The notes beneath the pieces are model-generated. The model was not told where the DNA came from. It did no database searches and was given only the letters and a program-made list of their open reading frames with translations. Positions 41,388 to 49,915 of a DNA stretch of 64,000 nucleotides are shown here, piece after piece; positions within the stretch are counted from its first letter, which is position 1; each line of letters opens with the position of its first letter. Made by a program: the position numbers and the translations under genes. Source of the DNA: Methylococcus capsulatus str. Texas = ATCC 19069 (GTDB lineage Bacteria > Pseudomonadota > Gammaproteobacteria > Methylococcales > Methylococcaceae); NCBI RefSeq assembly GCF_000424685.1, contig NZ_AUKJ01000023.1, positions 49,412 to 113,411 of the forward strand, read 5' to 3'.

Positions 41388-41927
41388 TTATTCCGTATAG
41401 AGCGGCACCAGATCGATGTCGATGCGGCGATTCTGGGCCTTGCCTTCGGCGGTGGCGTTCGATGCCACCGGCTGGTATTCGCCGTGTCCGGCGGCGGTCA
41501 TGCGGGCTGGGTCGATGCCCTTGGACTGCAGATATTTGACCACTTCACAGGCGCGACCGGCGGACAGCTCCCAGTTGCTGGAGAAACGGTGGGCCAGATG
41601 TTTGCCGATCGGCACGTTGTCGGTATGGCCTTCGACTTCGATGCGGTGATTGGTGGCGCTTTGCAGGGTGGGAATGATCTTGTCGATCGATGCCTTGCCT
41701 TCCTTGCTGATTTGATAGCCGCCTTCGGGGAAGAGCAATTCATCTTCCATGGTGACGCGGAGACGGTCTCGCAACTGCTGGATCTTGACCTCGTCGGCTT
41801 CCACCTCCGTGCGCAGCTGTTCGTTGAGCTGTCTTTCGTAGCCGACATCGCGGTCGTAGGTGCTTTGCATCACGCATCCGCTCAGCACCCCGGCGGTGAG
41901 CACGGTCGTCGCGAATTTTTTTACCAT
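41388..41927 (-). CDS. OmpA-like peptidoglycan-associated lipoprotein
   Basis: Predicted outer-membrane lipoprotein, 179 aa. Signal peptide with lipobox LSGC (about residues 14-17), a coiled-coil spacer (YERQLNEQLRTEVEADEVK), then an OmpA C-terminal domain with IEVEGHTDNVPIGK and the peptidoglycan-binding NWELSAGRACEVVKYLQSKG and NRRIDIDL motifs. It would tie the outer membrane to the wall. ATG 41927 has a GGAG site 6 nt upstream; the open frame continues into xseA but those residues precede the signal peptide. It lies 40 bp after the xseA stop. Confidence 0.9.
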   Translation of the reverse strand: MVKKFATTVLTAGVLSGCVMQSTYDRDVGYERQLNEQLRTEVEADEVKIQQLRDRLRVTMEDELLFPEGGYQISKEGKASIDKIIPTLQSATNHRIEVEGHTDNVPIGKHLAHRFSSNWELSAGRACEVVKYLQSKGIDPARMTAAGHGEYQPVASNATAEGKAQNRRIDIDLVPLYTE

Positions 41928-41967
41928 GGTTTGCTCCTTTTTGATCGGCGGTTGGTTGATGAGCGCC

Positions 41968-43383
41968 TCAGCGGCCTCGCGGCGATTGTCCCGGAAAAAC
42001 CGGCGGACCACCAGGTTCGGCCTTTTCCACGCGGCTGATGAGTGAACCCTCCGCCAGGCGGGTGTAAAGAAGCTCTCCGGGCTGAATATCTTCCCACGAG
42101 TGGACGACGGCGTCGTCGGCCGCCCGCAGGGCGATCGAGTAGCCCCGGGCCAGGGTCGCGAGCGGGCTCACCGTGTCCAGCCGCTGGCCCAGGGCCTGGA
42201 GCCGTTCGCGTCGGCGTTCCAGGAGGAGCGATGCCGAACGCCGCAGGCGGGATTCGAGCGAATCGAGCTTCCCGGTAAGGTGTATCACCCGCTGGGCGGG
42301 ATCGTGGCGGACGAGCCGCAGCTCCAGAGCTTGTAACCTCTGGCGCTCGAGATTCAAGCGCGCGGCGGCGTTGCGAGCGAGCCGGTGTTTCAGTTCCGCC
42401 AGGCGTTGTGCCTGGCGCCCCAGCCGCTGTTTGGGATGGCATTGCTGCAGCCGGCGCTCGACGAAGTCGAGCCGCTGCTGGACCCTTTCCAGCCGCCCGA
42501 AGAAACTCCGGCGGAGTTGGGATTCGAGGCGTTGCAGGCGAACGCCGAGGTCGATCCGGTCGGGTGTGACCGCTTCGGCGGCCGCGGAAGGCGTAGGCGC
42601 GCGCAGGTCGGCGGCGAAGTCGGCGATGGTGAAATCCACCTCATGGCCGATCCCGGTCACCACGGGTGTCTGGCAGGCCACGATGGCCCGTGCCAGGCTT
42701 TCGTCATTGAAGGCCCAGAGGTCTTCCAGGGAGCCGCCGCCGCGCGCCAAAAGCAGGACATCGCACCAGCCGCTGGCAGCGGCCTGCTGCAACGCACGGA
42801 TGAGTTCCGCCGGCGCCTCGCTGCCCTGGACCTTGGCGGGAAAAATGATGACCGAAGCCGCCGGGTAGCGCCGCGCCAGCACGGTGAGGATGTCGCGGAT
42901 CGCGGCGCCCGTGGGCGAGGTGACGACACCGATGCAGGTGGGGAAGCGGGGGATGGGCTTCTTGCGGGCCGGATCGAACAGTCCTTCGGCGTCCAGGCGT
43001 TTCTTCAGCGCTTCGAAGGCGCGGTGGAGGACGCCGTCGCCGGCCTCCTCCAGGAGGTCTACGATCAGCTGGTAGTCGCCGCGGGGTTCGTACAACCCTA
43101 CCTGGGCGCGGGCCAGAACGTGATCGCCATTGGTAGGTTTGAAGCCGAGCAGACGCCCGGAACTGCGGAACATGGCGCAGCGGACCTGGGCCTCGGCGTC
43201 CTTCAGGGTGAAGTAGAGGTGGCCCGAGGCCGGTGCAGCCAGATTGGACACTTCGCCCTCCACCCAGAGCGTGCCGAAATGGCTGGACAGGGTGATACGG
43301 GCTTCGCGGTTGAGACGCGAGACTGTATAGACGAATTCGGGCCGGCCATCCGGCGATGAGCGCAGGTTCACGCCTGCTTTCAA
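41968..43383 (-). CDS. xseA: Exodeoxyribonuclease VII large subunit
   Basis: Catalytic subunit of ExoVII, which degrades single-stranded DNA into short oligonucleotides. The 471-aa product has the N-terminal OB fold (TLWVEGEVSNLAAPASGHLYF), the catalytic domain with GVVTSPTGAAIRDILTVLARRYP, ARGGGSLEDLWAFNDE and TGIGHEVDFTIADFAADLRAPTPSAAAE (seen as separate motifs), and the long coiled-coil domain. The small subunit XseB is not in the window. Its start overlaps the hslR stop by four bases (ATGA). Confidence 0.95.
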   Translation of the reverse strand: MKAGVNLRSSPDGRPEFVYTVSRLNREARITLSSHFGTLWVEGEVSNLAAPASGHLYFTLKDAEAQVRCAMFRSSGRLLGFKPTNGDHVLARAQVGLYEPRGDYQLIVDLLEEAGDGVLHRAFEALKKRLDAEGLFDPARKKPIPRFPTCIGVVTSPTGAAIRDILTVLARRYPAASVIIFPAKVQGSEAPAELIRALQQAAASGWCDVLLLARGGGSLEDLWAFNDESLARAIVACQTPVVTGIGHEVDFTIADFAADLRAPTPSAAAEAVTPDRIDLGVRLQRLESQLRRSFFGRLERVQQRLDFVERRLQQCHPKQRLGRQAQRLAELKHRLARNAAARLNLERQRLQALELRLVRHDPAQRVIHLTGKLDSLESRLRRSASLLLERRRERLQALGQRLDTVSPLATLARGYSIALRAADDAVVHSWEDIQPGELLYTRLAEGSLISRVEKAEPGGPPVFPGQSPRGR

Positions 43384-43805
43384 TCCAGGGATTGTTTGAA
43401 GCGGTGGATCAAGCGGCGGTCCCTTTTGGACGGGCGATGGGCGGGTTCGTTCGCGAACGACTTCTCATCCCGTCTGCGGGCGGCGTCGGCTTCGCGCCGT
43501 GCCTGGCTCTCGGGGGTTTCCCGATAGAGCAGGACGGCTTCCCTGGCGGGCCGCCGCTGGGTATTCAGGGCTTCGACGACGACTTCCCAGACCTCCCGTT
43601 CACGCGTGATCTCCAGCCGGGCGCCGATACCGATTTCCTTGCCGGGTTTGGCGCGCTGGCCATTCAAATGGACCTTGCCGCCGTTGATGGCCTCGATGGC
43701 GAGCTGCCGGGTTTTGAAGAAACGAGCGGCCCAGAGCCATTTATCCAGCCGAACCTTCGCTCCAGTCGCCTCGGCAGGGGGGAGATGCGCACCCGGATCC
43801 GCCAT
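43380..43805 (-). CDS. hslR: Heat shock protein 15, S4-domain RNA-binding protein
   Basis: Binds free 50S subunits carrying nascent chains, helping recycle stalled ribosomes. The 141-aa product has the S4 domain VRLDKWLWAARFFKTRQLA and GGKVHLNGQRAKPGKEI, then the basic C-terminal tail typical of Hsp15. A short Pro/Ala extension precedes the S4 domain, so translation might start later. It lies 5 bp after the rhodanese gene and overlaps xseA. Confidence 0.9.
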   Translation of the reverse strand: MADPGAHLPPAEATGAKVRLDKWLWAARFFKTRQLAIEAINGGKVHLNGQRAKPGKEIGIGARLEITREREVWEVVVEALNTQRRPAREAVLLYRETPESQARREADAARRRDEKSFANEPAHRPSKRDRRLIHRFKQSLD

Positions 43806-43810
43806 GCCGA

Positions 43811-44173
43811 TCAGCTCGAAACCGGCAGACCGCCTTCGACCCAGGCCTTGAAACCGCCCGCCATGCTCACCGTGCCACGCCAGCCAAGCTGCTGCAGGAT
43901 ATCGGTGGCCAGAGTCGAACGGAGGCCGCTCTGGCAGTAGACCACGATGGCTGCGTCCTTTTTTCCCTGGAATACGGGATGGGTTTCGATGCGGAACTCC
44001 ACCACACCACGCGGGATGTTGATGGCACCGGGCAGGTGTCCGGCCGCGTACTCTTCGGGCTCGCGAACGTCGAGAATCAAGGTATCGCCGAGCATTGTCC
44101 GAACCTCGCCGGGGCCGATTTCACGAATCCGCTGCTTGGCGGCGGCTACTAGATCCGTGGGGGTGAGGGCCAT
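43811..44173 (-). CDS. Rhodanese-domain sulfurtransferase
   Basis: Single-domain rhodanese, 120 aa, that carries persulfide sulfur on its active-site Cys. Motifs: LILDVREPEEYAAGHLPGA, INIPRGVVEF and the active loop VYCQSGLRS with the C-x-x-G-x-R pattern. ATG 44173 has a GGAG site 8 nt upstream; an in-frame GTG at 44179 is the alternative. It lies 37 bp after ispH and 5 bp before hslR. Substrate is not clear from sequence. Confidence 0.9.
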   Translation of the reverse strand: MALTPTDLVAAAKQRIREIGPGEVRTMLGDTLILDVREPEEYAAGHLPGAINIPRGVVEFRIETHPVFQGKKDAAIVVYCQSGLRSTLATDILQQLGWRGTVSMAGGFKAWVEGGLPVSS

Positions 44174-44210
44174 GGCCACTTCTCCTTGGGTGGACGTCGA
44201 AGTTGCCGGC

Positions 44211-45152
44211 TCAGGCGTTGAGCCGGCGCAGTTCCTTGGGCAGGGAAAACACCACCTTTTCCTCGATGCCCTGGGTTTCCGTGGCGGTGCGACCGCCCCA
44301 TTCCTTGAGCTGGGCGATGACCTGCTGCACCAGGATCTCGGGGGCCGAAGCGCCGGCGGTGACGCCGATGCGCTGGGCACCCGCCACCATGTCGCGGGTC
44401 AACTGGGCGGCGTTGTCGATCAGAAAGGCTTTACGGCCGAGCTTGTCGGCGATTTCGCGCAGGCGGTTGGAGTTGGAGCTGTTGGGCGATCCGACCACCA
44501 GGATGGTGTCGCACTGGGCCGCCAGTTTCTTGACGGCATCCTGGCGGTTCTGAGTCGCATAGCAGATGTCGTCCTTGCGCGGGCCCAGTATCTTCGGGAA
44601 ACGCATTTTCAGCGCTTCCACCACGGCACCGGTGTCGTCGATGGAAAGCGTGGTCTGAGTGACGTAGGCGAGGTTGTCCGGATTCTTTACCTGAAGCATT
44701 TCGACGTCTTCCGGCGATTCCACCAGATAGATACCCCCGGCCGGGTTGTCGTACTGCCCCATCGTGCCTTCCACTTCCGGGTGTCCGGCGTGGCCGATGA
44801 AGACGATTTCGCGGCCTTCGCTGGCATGTTGGTGCACTTCGATGTGAACCTTGGTGACCAGCGGGCAGGTGGCGTCGAAGACCTGCAGGCCGCGCTCTCT
44901 GGCTTCTTCCTGGATCTGTTTGGAGACCCCGTGGGCGCTGAAGATCACCGTCGAATTCTCGGGTACTTCCGACAGCTCCTCGACGAATACCGCGCCACGC
45001 TCCCGGAGCCCATCGACCACGTAGCGGTTGTGGACGACTTCATGGCGTACATAGATCGGCGCGCCGAACACCTCGATGGCGCGGTCGACGATCTCGATGG
45101 CGCGGTCGACGCCGGCGCAGAATCCGCGGGGATTGGCGAGGATGATTTCCAT
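44211..45152 (-). CDS. ispH: 4-hydroxy-3-methylbut-2-enyl diphosphate reductase
   Basis: Last step of the MEP isoprenoid pathway, yielding IPP and DMAPP with a [4Fe-4S] cluster. The 313-aa product has the three cluster cysteines ([26 protein letters not shown]), the substrate histidines ([25 protein letters not shown] with the catalytic Glu) and the [10 protein letters not shown] diphosphate site. It stands 47 bp after the cobalamin adenosyltransferase gene. Confidence 0.97.
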   Translation of the reverse strand: MEIILANPRGFCAGVDRAIEIVDRAIEVFGAPIYVRHEVVHNRYVVDGLRERGAVFVEELSEVPENSTVIFSAHGVSKQIQEEARERGLQVFDATCPLVTKVHIEVHQHASEGREIVFIGHAGHPEVEGTMGQYDNPAGGIYLVESPEDVEMLQVKNPDNLAYVTQTTLSIDDTGAVVEALKMRFPKILGPRKDDICYATQNRQDAVKKLAAQCDTILVVGSPNSSNSNRLREIADKLGRKAFLIDNAAQLTRDMVAGAQRIGVTAGASAPEILVQQVIAQLKEWGGRTATETQGIEEKVVFSLPKELRRLNA

Positions 45153-45199
45153 GGGGCTGTTACCGGGCTAATTTCTTACCTAAGAGGTGGGGCATTGTG

Positions 45200-45784
45200 T
45201 CATGGCATTACCGCGGAATCAACGCGAGGCCGGGGCGGTTCGCGGTCGCGGTGCCAGATTGGTTCGTGATGGCCGCCCATGCGGGCCAGCATCCGGGCGA
45301 CCACGAACAGGAAGTCAGACAGCCGGTTCAGATAGGCCAGCGATTCCGGATTGACGGCTTCTCCGCGCGCCAGCGCCACCAGCCGCCGCTCCGCCCGCCG
45401 GCAGACCGTCCTGGCGACGTGGCAATGGGCCGCCGCTAGGCTGCCGCCGGGCAGCACGAAGTCCTCGAGCGGGGGCAGTCGTGCGTTGAAATGGTTCAGC
45501 CAGACCTCCAGCCATTCGGTCTGCCGGCGCTGAATCGAGGGCTGGCCGGGCAGGCTCAGTTCGCCGCCCAGATCGAAAAGGGTCTGTTGCACTTCGACCA
45601 GGCAGGCGCGCAGCTCCTCCGAAGTGGCCTGGGTCAGTACCAGGCCGATCACGCTGTTGAGCTCGTCGACGGTACCACAGGCCTCGATGCGCAGGCTGTC
45701 CTTGCCGGTGCGGCAGCCGTCGCCGAGGCCGGTGGTGCCGTCGTCGCCGGTTCGGGTATAGATTCGGGTCAGGCGGTTTCCCAT
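45200..45784 (-). CDS. Cob(I)alamin adenosyltransferase, PduO type
   Basis: Transfers adenosyl from ATP to cob(I)alamin to make coenzyme B12. The 194-aa product has the PduO/MMAB motifs YTRTGDDGTTGLGDG at the N-terminus, GTVDELNS and the ATP/cobalamin segment TVCRRAERRLVALA with LNRLSDFLFVVAR. Its ATG shares one base with the rraA stop (TGATG), implying translational coupling. No cobalamin riboswitch was seen upstream. Confidence 0.95.
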   Translation of the reverse strand: MGNRLTRIYTRTGDDGTTGLGDGCRTGKDSLRIEACGTVDELNSVIGLVLTQATSEELRACLVEVQQTLFDLGGELSLPGQPSIQRRQTEWLEVWLNHFNARLPPLEDFVLPGGSLAAAHCHVARTVCRRAERRLVALARGEAVNPESLAYLNRLSDFLFVVARMLARMGGHHEPIWHRDREPPRPRVDSAVMP

Positions 45785-46269
45785 CAGATTAGCTTCTCCT
45801 CGGAGACGACGATGCCGTCTTCGTCCGCGTAGAGATAATGGTCGGTGCGGAAGTTCACGCTGGCGAAGGTGATCAGGCAGTCCCGGTCGCCGCCGCCCCG
45901 CTTGTGGCTATCGAGAGGGTGGGTGTGGAGCGCGCGGATGCCGATGGGGACCGTACCGAGTTCCACGGAGTCCCGCACACAGCCGTAGACGATGATGCCC
46001 TGCCAGCCGTTGTCGGCGGCCAGCCGCGCCAGATTTCCGCCCAGCAGCGCGCAGCGATGGGAAGCGCCGCCGTCGATGACCAGGACACGGCCATCGACCT
46101 CCTGTGCCAGGGTTTCACGGATCAGCACGCTGTCTTCGAAGACCTTGAGGGTCGTGATCCATCCGTGAAACCGCGACACCGCCCCGAATGGGCGGAACAG
46201 CGGCTCCACGATCTGGAGCGGATGGGTGCCGTGGAACTGGTCGCAGAGGCCGGCGGTGGTGAACTCCAT
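45784..46269 (-). CDS. rraA: RraA family protein (RNase E inhibitor / aldolase family)
   Basis: 161-aa RraA-like protein. Members either inhibit RNase E or act as 4-hydroxy-4-methyl-2-oxoglutarate aldolases; the fold is shared. Visible: TAGLCDQF, the FHGWITTLKVFEDSVLIRE segment, VLVIDGGAS and GWQGIIVYGCVRDSVEL. ATG 46269 gives the family start MEFTTAGLCD; the frame extends to 46293. It lies 23 bp after the trhP stop and is coupled to the adenosyltransferase gene. Confidence 0.9.
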   Translation of the reverse strand: MEFTTAGLCDQFHGTHPLQIVEPLFRPFGAVSRFHGWITTLKVFEDSVLIRETLAQEVDGRVLVIDGGASHRCALLGGNLARLAADNGWQGIIVYGCVRDSVELGTVPIGIRALHTHPLDSHKRGGGDRDCLITFASVNFRTDHYLYADEDGIVVSEEKLI

Positions 46270-46292
46270 GGTTGGAAACTCCGTGGGTGGCA

Positions 46293-47633
46293 TCAGAGAT
46301 AGCGTGACAGCAAGGCAGTATCGTCGCAGGGCGCGGGCAAGGGAATCCTGACCTCCCAGCCGCCGCCGGGAGCTTCCTGCATGGCATTGCCCTGGGAGTC
46401 CTCCATGCCGGTGAGCAAGAAATCGAGGTTGCCTTCGGGGCGGATCAGCTCCAGCCGGTCGCCGACGCCGAACTTGTTCTTGACGGTGACTTCGGCCATC
46501 CCGCCATCGAACCTGGTGACTTCGGCGACGAACTGCTGGCGGTGGCTTTCGGAGCAGCCCCGCACATAGTTCTGGTAATCCTGGGTATGGTGGCGCTGGT
46601 AGAATCCGTCCGTGTAGCCGCGCTGCGCCAGATTTTCCAGCACGCCGAGCAGGTTCCAGTCGAATTGCCGCCCGGCGAGCGCGTCGTCGATGGCTCGGCG
46701 GTAGACCTGGGCGGTGCGCGCCACATAGTAATGAGACTTGGTGCGGCCTTCGATCTTCAGGCTGTCTACCCCGATCTCCACCAGCCGCTGCACGTGCTCG
46801 ACTGCTCGAAGGTCCTTGGAGTTCATGATGTAGGTGCCGTGCTCGTCCTCCATCACCGGCATCAGTTCGCCCGGGCGGTTTTCCTCTTCCAGAAAATACA
46901 CTTCGTCGGCCAGCGGGTGGCGCTCCGCGGCGCCGCAGTCCGCCAGGCTGCCATTCAACTCCGCGAGGTTCAGCCGCAACGCTCCCGGAACATAGTCTCC
47001 TTCGGCGTTCTCGTGCGCCGGGGCGACGTCGTATTTCCAGCGGCAGGCATTGGTGCAGGTGCCCTGGTTGGGATCACGGTGATTGAAATAGCCGGAGAGC
47101 AGGCAGCGTCCGGAGTAGGCGATGCACAGCGCGCCGTGGACGAAGACTTCGAGCTCCGTGTCCGGGCATTGCTGGCGGATTTCGGCGATCTCGTCGAGCG
47201 AGAGCTCGCGCGACAGGATGATCCGCGAGATGCCGGCCGACTGCCAGAACTTCACCGCCGCAAAGTTCAACGTGTTGGCCTGCACCGACAGATGGATGGG
47301 CATTTCCGGCCAGGCCTCGCGCGCCAGCAGGATGAGGCCGGGATCGGCCATGATCAGCGCATCCGGTCCCATCGCAACCACGGGCGCGATGTCTTTGATG
47401 AAGGTCTTGATCTTGGCGTTGTGGGGCAGCACGTTGGCCGCGAGATAAAACTTCTTGCCGAGGCGATGGGCCTCGGCGATGCCCAGCGCCAGGTTTTTCT
47501 CCAGGAAGTCGTTGTTGCGGACCCGCAGCGAGTAGCGCGGCTGGCCGGCATAGACGGCATCGGCGCCGTATGCGAAGGCATAACGCAGGTTCTTCAGGGT
47601 GCCGGCAGGGGAGAGCAGTTCGACAGAAGGCAT
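46293..47633 (-). CDS. trhP: U32-family tRNA hydroxylation protein (TrhP / YegQ)
   Basis: Peptidase U32 family protein, 446 aa; E. coli TrhP takes part in 5-hydroxyuridine formation at tRNA wobble position 34. Signature: VELLSPAGTLKNLRYAFAYGADAVYAG at the start, VQANTLN, and the Cys cluster GRCLLSGYFNHRD...GTCTNACRW. ATG 47633 was chosen; the longer frame to 47723 adds residues not seen in the family. Confidence 0.92.
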   Translation of the reverse strand: MPSVELLSPAGTLKNLRYAFAYGADAVYAGQPRYSLRVRNNDFLEKNLALGIAEAHRLGKKFYLAANVLPHNAKIKTFIKDIAPVVAMGPDALIMADPGLILLAREAWPEMPIHLSVQANTLNFAAVKFWQSAGISRIILSRELSLDEIAEIRQQCPDTELEVFVHGALCIAYSGRCLLSGYFNHRDPNQGTCTNACRWKYDVAPAHENAEGDYVPGALRLNLAELNGSLADCGAAERHPLADEVYFLEEENRPGELMPVMEDEHGTYIMNSKDLRAVEHVQRLVEIGVDSLKIEGRTKSHYYVARTAQVYRRAIDDALAGRQFDWNLLGVLENLAQRGYTDGFYQRHHTQDYQNYVRGCSESHRQQFVAEVTRFDGGMAEVTVKNKFGVGDRLELIRPEGNLDFLLTGMEDSQGNAMQEAPGGGWEVRIPLPAPCDDTALLSRYL

Positions 47634-47754
47634 CGGGAGCAGCGATATGAAGAGGGCATAGCTCGACGGCACTATACCAGAACCTGACGCCGCTTGACGC
47701 AGCCCATGCCTGGGCCTGGTCACCGGCGCAAACGGCCACGATTACGATCCGCGC

Positions 47755-47909
47755 ATGCCCTACTGCTGCTTGAAGACGATGCCATGATCGGCAAGAGCGT
47801 CCAGCTCGGGCCGAAGCGGGAGGGTCATGCGGTCGACGGGGTGAGGGATGGCGTGGCAGCGGCGCTGGCGCGGTTCGTCGCCCGGCTCCGCGCGTCGGCG
47901 GTCCGGTGA
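47755..47909 (+). pseudogene. Response-regulator receiver domain remnant (internally deleted)
   Basis: In one frame, LLLLEDDAMIGKSVQLGPKREGHAVDGVRDG matches the start of an OmpR/PhoB-type receiver (QseB/TctD-like), including the paired acidic residues. It is followed directly by ARFVARLRASAVR, which resembles the end of such a domain. The central part with the phosphorylated Asp and the whole DNA-binding domain are missing. Motif is given in pieces; the reading is a remnant left by an internal deletion. No sensor kinase is nearby. Confidence 0.55.
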
Positions 47910-47915
47910 GCCGCG

Positions 47916-49154
47916 TCACTTGTGCCGGAGCTCCGCCGAAGCTCCCATCCACCGGCCTGCATCACGGTCCAACCACTCCCTGGCCCGCTCGCGCCCTTTC
48001 AGGACGAGATCGAGGAACGCCGTGCTGACGCCGGCCACCTCGGCCCAATGCCGGACGTCGGGCCCCCGCTTTCGCGGCGGCCGCTCGACGGACCGCATCG
48101 GCCCCCCGGACGGACCGCTGGCCGAGCCATTGCGGGCACCGGCGGTGCCGGAACGCTGACCGACCTGCAAGGTAAGGTCGTCGCCGGACCAGGGCAGCCA
48201 TCCTCCCCCTTCCGATCCTTCGCCCGGTACCGGCTGCGACGGCGGCCCTTTCCATTTCTGTCCAGGCTCCACACCGGCAAGAGTGTCGTGGGTACCGCCC
48301 TGCAGCACCAGCAGGTATTTGCCGCCGGCTGGCATGGACTGCCACAAAGCCGAGCGCAGGGAGGTGGCGCTCATGCCATAGGGGTCATCGTCGTCGGTAC
48401 CGGTCACGGCGAGGAGAGGCATCGCGATCCCCGCGGCACGCTCGTCCAGTTTGCCTTCGGCCAGCGTGACGTGCGGACTGAGGACGACGGCGCCGGCGAA
48501 TCTGAATTCGGCATTGGCCGGGAACGCCGCCTTGACCGCCTCTCCCGCCAAGGCGGACGCGGCCTGGGCGCCGAGGTCGAATCCCGCCACCGCCGCTTTG
48601 GCCGGATCCGCGACGGCATAAGGGTTACCCGGAGTCGCGGCGCGCTGGCGCAGTTCGCCCAACGCCCAGGCCAAGTGGCTCAGCCGGCTTTCCAGCGAGG
48701 CCGAGGAGAAGTAGGTCCGCCCTGTCGCCCGCAGTTCACCGGCATCGAGCTTGTCCGAGGCCCAGAATACTTTGCCGAGAGCCGCCGGCTGCACGGTGAA
48801 CACGGCGTAGCCAGCCGCCGCCCAACTGCGGCGCCAGAATGCCCCCGCAGTGGCGTCTTCGCCCAAGCCTGGCAGATAGACGACGAGCGGGAAACGCCCG
48901 CTTCCGGATGGCGCGAGAAAACTGATGTCGAGTTCAGCGTGCAGGTGCTTCCATGTTTCGCGAACCTCGTTCGTCGAGTAGATCCGCTCCGGGCGGTAGC
49001 CGCCCTGGGCGTCCAACTCCTCCAGCTTCGCTTGCGCCTCTTCCGGCAACGGCGGGCCCGGCTGCTGGCATCCGGCAGCCGACAGCAGGGCGGCAAAAAC
49101 CGCCAACCGACAACATAAAAAAGTTCCATACCCATCGGCTTGCGGCTGGTTCAT
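47916..49154 (-). CDS. Alpha/beta-hydrolase-fold lipoprotein
   Basis: Predicted lipoprotein with a dienelactone hydrolase-like alpha/beta fold, 412 aa. Signal peptide with lipobox SAAGC (about residues 25-29). Core features: PLVVYLPGLGEDATAG (oxyanion strand), VAGFDLGAQAAS at the nucleophile elbow where Asp replaces the usual Ser, LLAVTGTDDDDPYG and GGTHDTLAG with the likely catalytic His. A long low-complexity Gly/Pro/Ser segment (about 305-355) interrupts the end of the domain. Asp nucleophiles occur in haloalkane dehalogenases and epoxide hydrolases; alternatively it is inactive. Substrate unknown. Confidence 0.75.
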   Translation of the reverse strand: MNQPQADGYGTFLCCRLAVFAALLSAAGCQQPGPPLPEEAQAKLEELDAQGGYRPERIYSTNEVRETWKHLHAELDISFLAPSGSGRFPLVVYLPGLGEDATAGAFWRRSWAAAGYAVFTVQPAALGKVFWASDKLDAGELRATGRTYFSSASLESRLSHLAWALGELRQRAATPGNPYAVADPAKAAVAGFDLGAQAASALAGEAVKAAFPANAEFRFAGAVVLSPHVTLAEGKLDERAAGIAMPLLAVTGTDDDDPYGMSATSLRSALWQSMPAGGKYLLVLQGGTHDTLAGVEPGQKWKGPPSQPVPGEGSEGGGWLPWSGDDLTLQVGQRSGTAGARNGSASGPSGGPMRSVERPPRKRGPDVRHWAEVAGVSTAFLDLVLKGRERAREWLDRDAGRWMGASAELRHK

Positions 49155-49915
49155 AGGGCGATTTCCTTACATCGGCTTCCAAAAGGAGAGTTCTCGCATC
49201 TGCCCGGTCCGGGCATTTTGGTGTTCTTGCCCGGTTTCAAGGGGTTGAAATGCCGGATTCGTGAGATCGCCGGCCCCATGCCGACCGTGATCGTCGAGCC
49301 GTGAGATCAACGAACGAAGGCCACCGTAACCCGTGCCATCCGCAGCGCCGGGCAGTCGGTGGCTGTCGTCGTCTACGACCCGGGCGCTCAGGGCATGCTC
49401 CGGGTCCTGCAGACCGCCAGGATCGGGCCGGCCCGCAACCGGCCGGCATCCCCCGCGATCCGGGGCATGGTCAATCCGCGGTGGTTCGGCGCCTCGGCCA
49501 TGCCGTCCGGTCTGCGTACCGGCGGATGATGATGACACGACTCGGGGTCGATCCGAGGACGGGACGTTCGGCGGACGGCGTCGATGGGGTGGGAACTGAA
49601 CCTCTGGGGGTGCGCTCGGTGCCAAACTCCCGATCTGCGGCGACTGAACCGCCCCGGTTTTCGCCGAGGCTCGCCGGGTTGAGTCGGACCTCCACCGCGG
49701 AAGCCTGACGGGTGAGTCGCCGGTGATCGGTTGCCTCGGTTTGGGCGTGCGGATATAGCCGCTGGGTTCGGGCAGCCCGTCGATCGTCTCAGCCGATGCG
49801 TTACCGTGGCCGTCACCACGGCGTCCCACGGAGGGTGAATCACCCGATGTCATCGAACCGCTCCGGTACGCTCGCTCTCACATATGCGAGAAACCGACGC
49901 CCAGCCTGGGATTCC
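49155..49915. other. 761-bp stretch without a recognisable gene
   Basis: Open frames exist on both strands, the longest 228 codons on the minus strand, but none has a good ribosome site, a recognised motif or normal composition (they are Arg/Pro/Ser-rich). A CCGTGG/CCACGG inverted repeat lies near 49803-49818. It may be decayed sequence left from a rearrangement; the source could not be identified. Confidence 0.5.

Noticed and set aside
49167..49853. 228-codon minus-strand open frame in the gene-free stretch
   Set aside because: No ribosome site, Arg/Pro/Ser-rich, and no similarity to any family I recognise; left as unexplained DNA.
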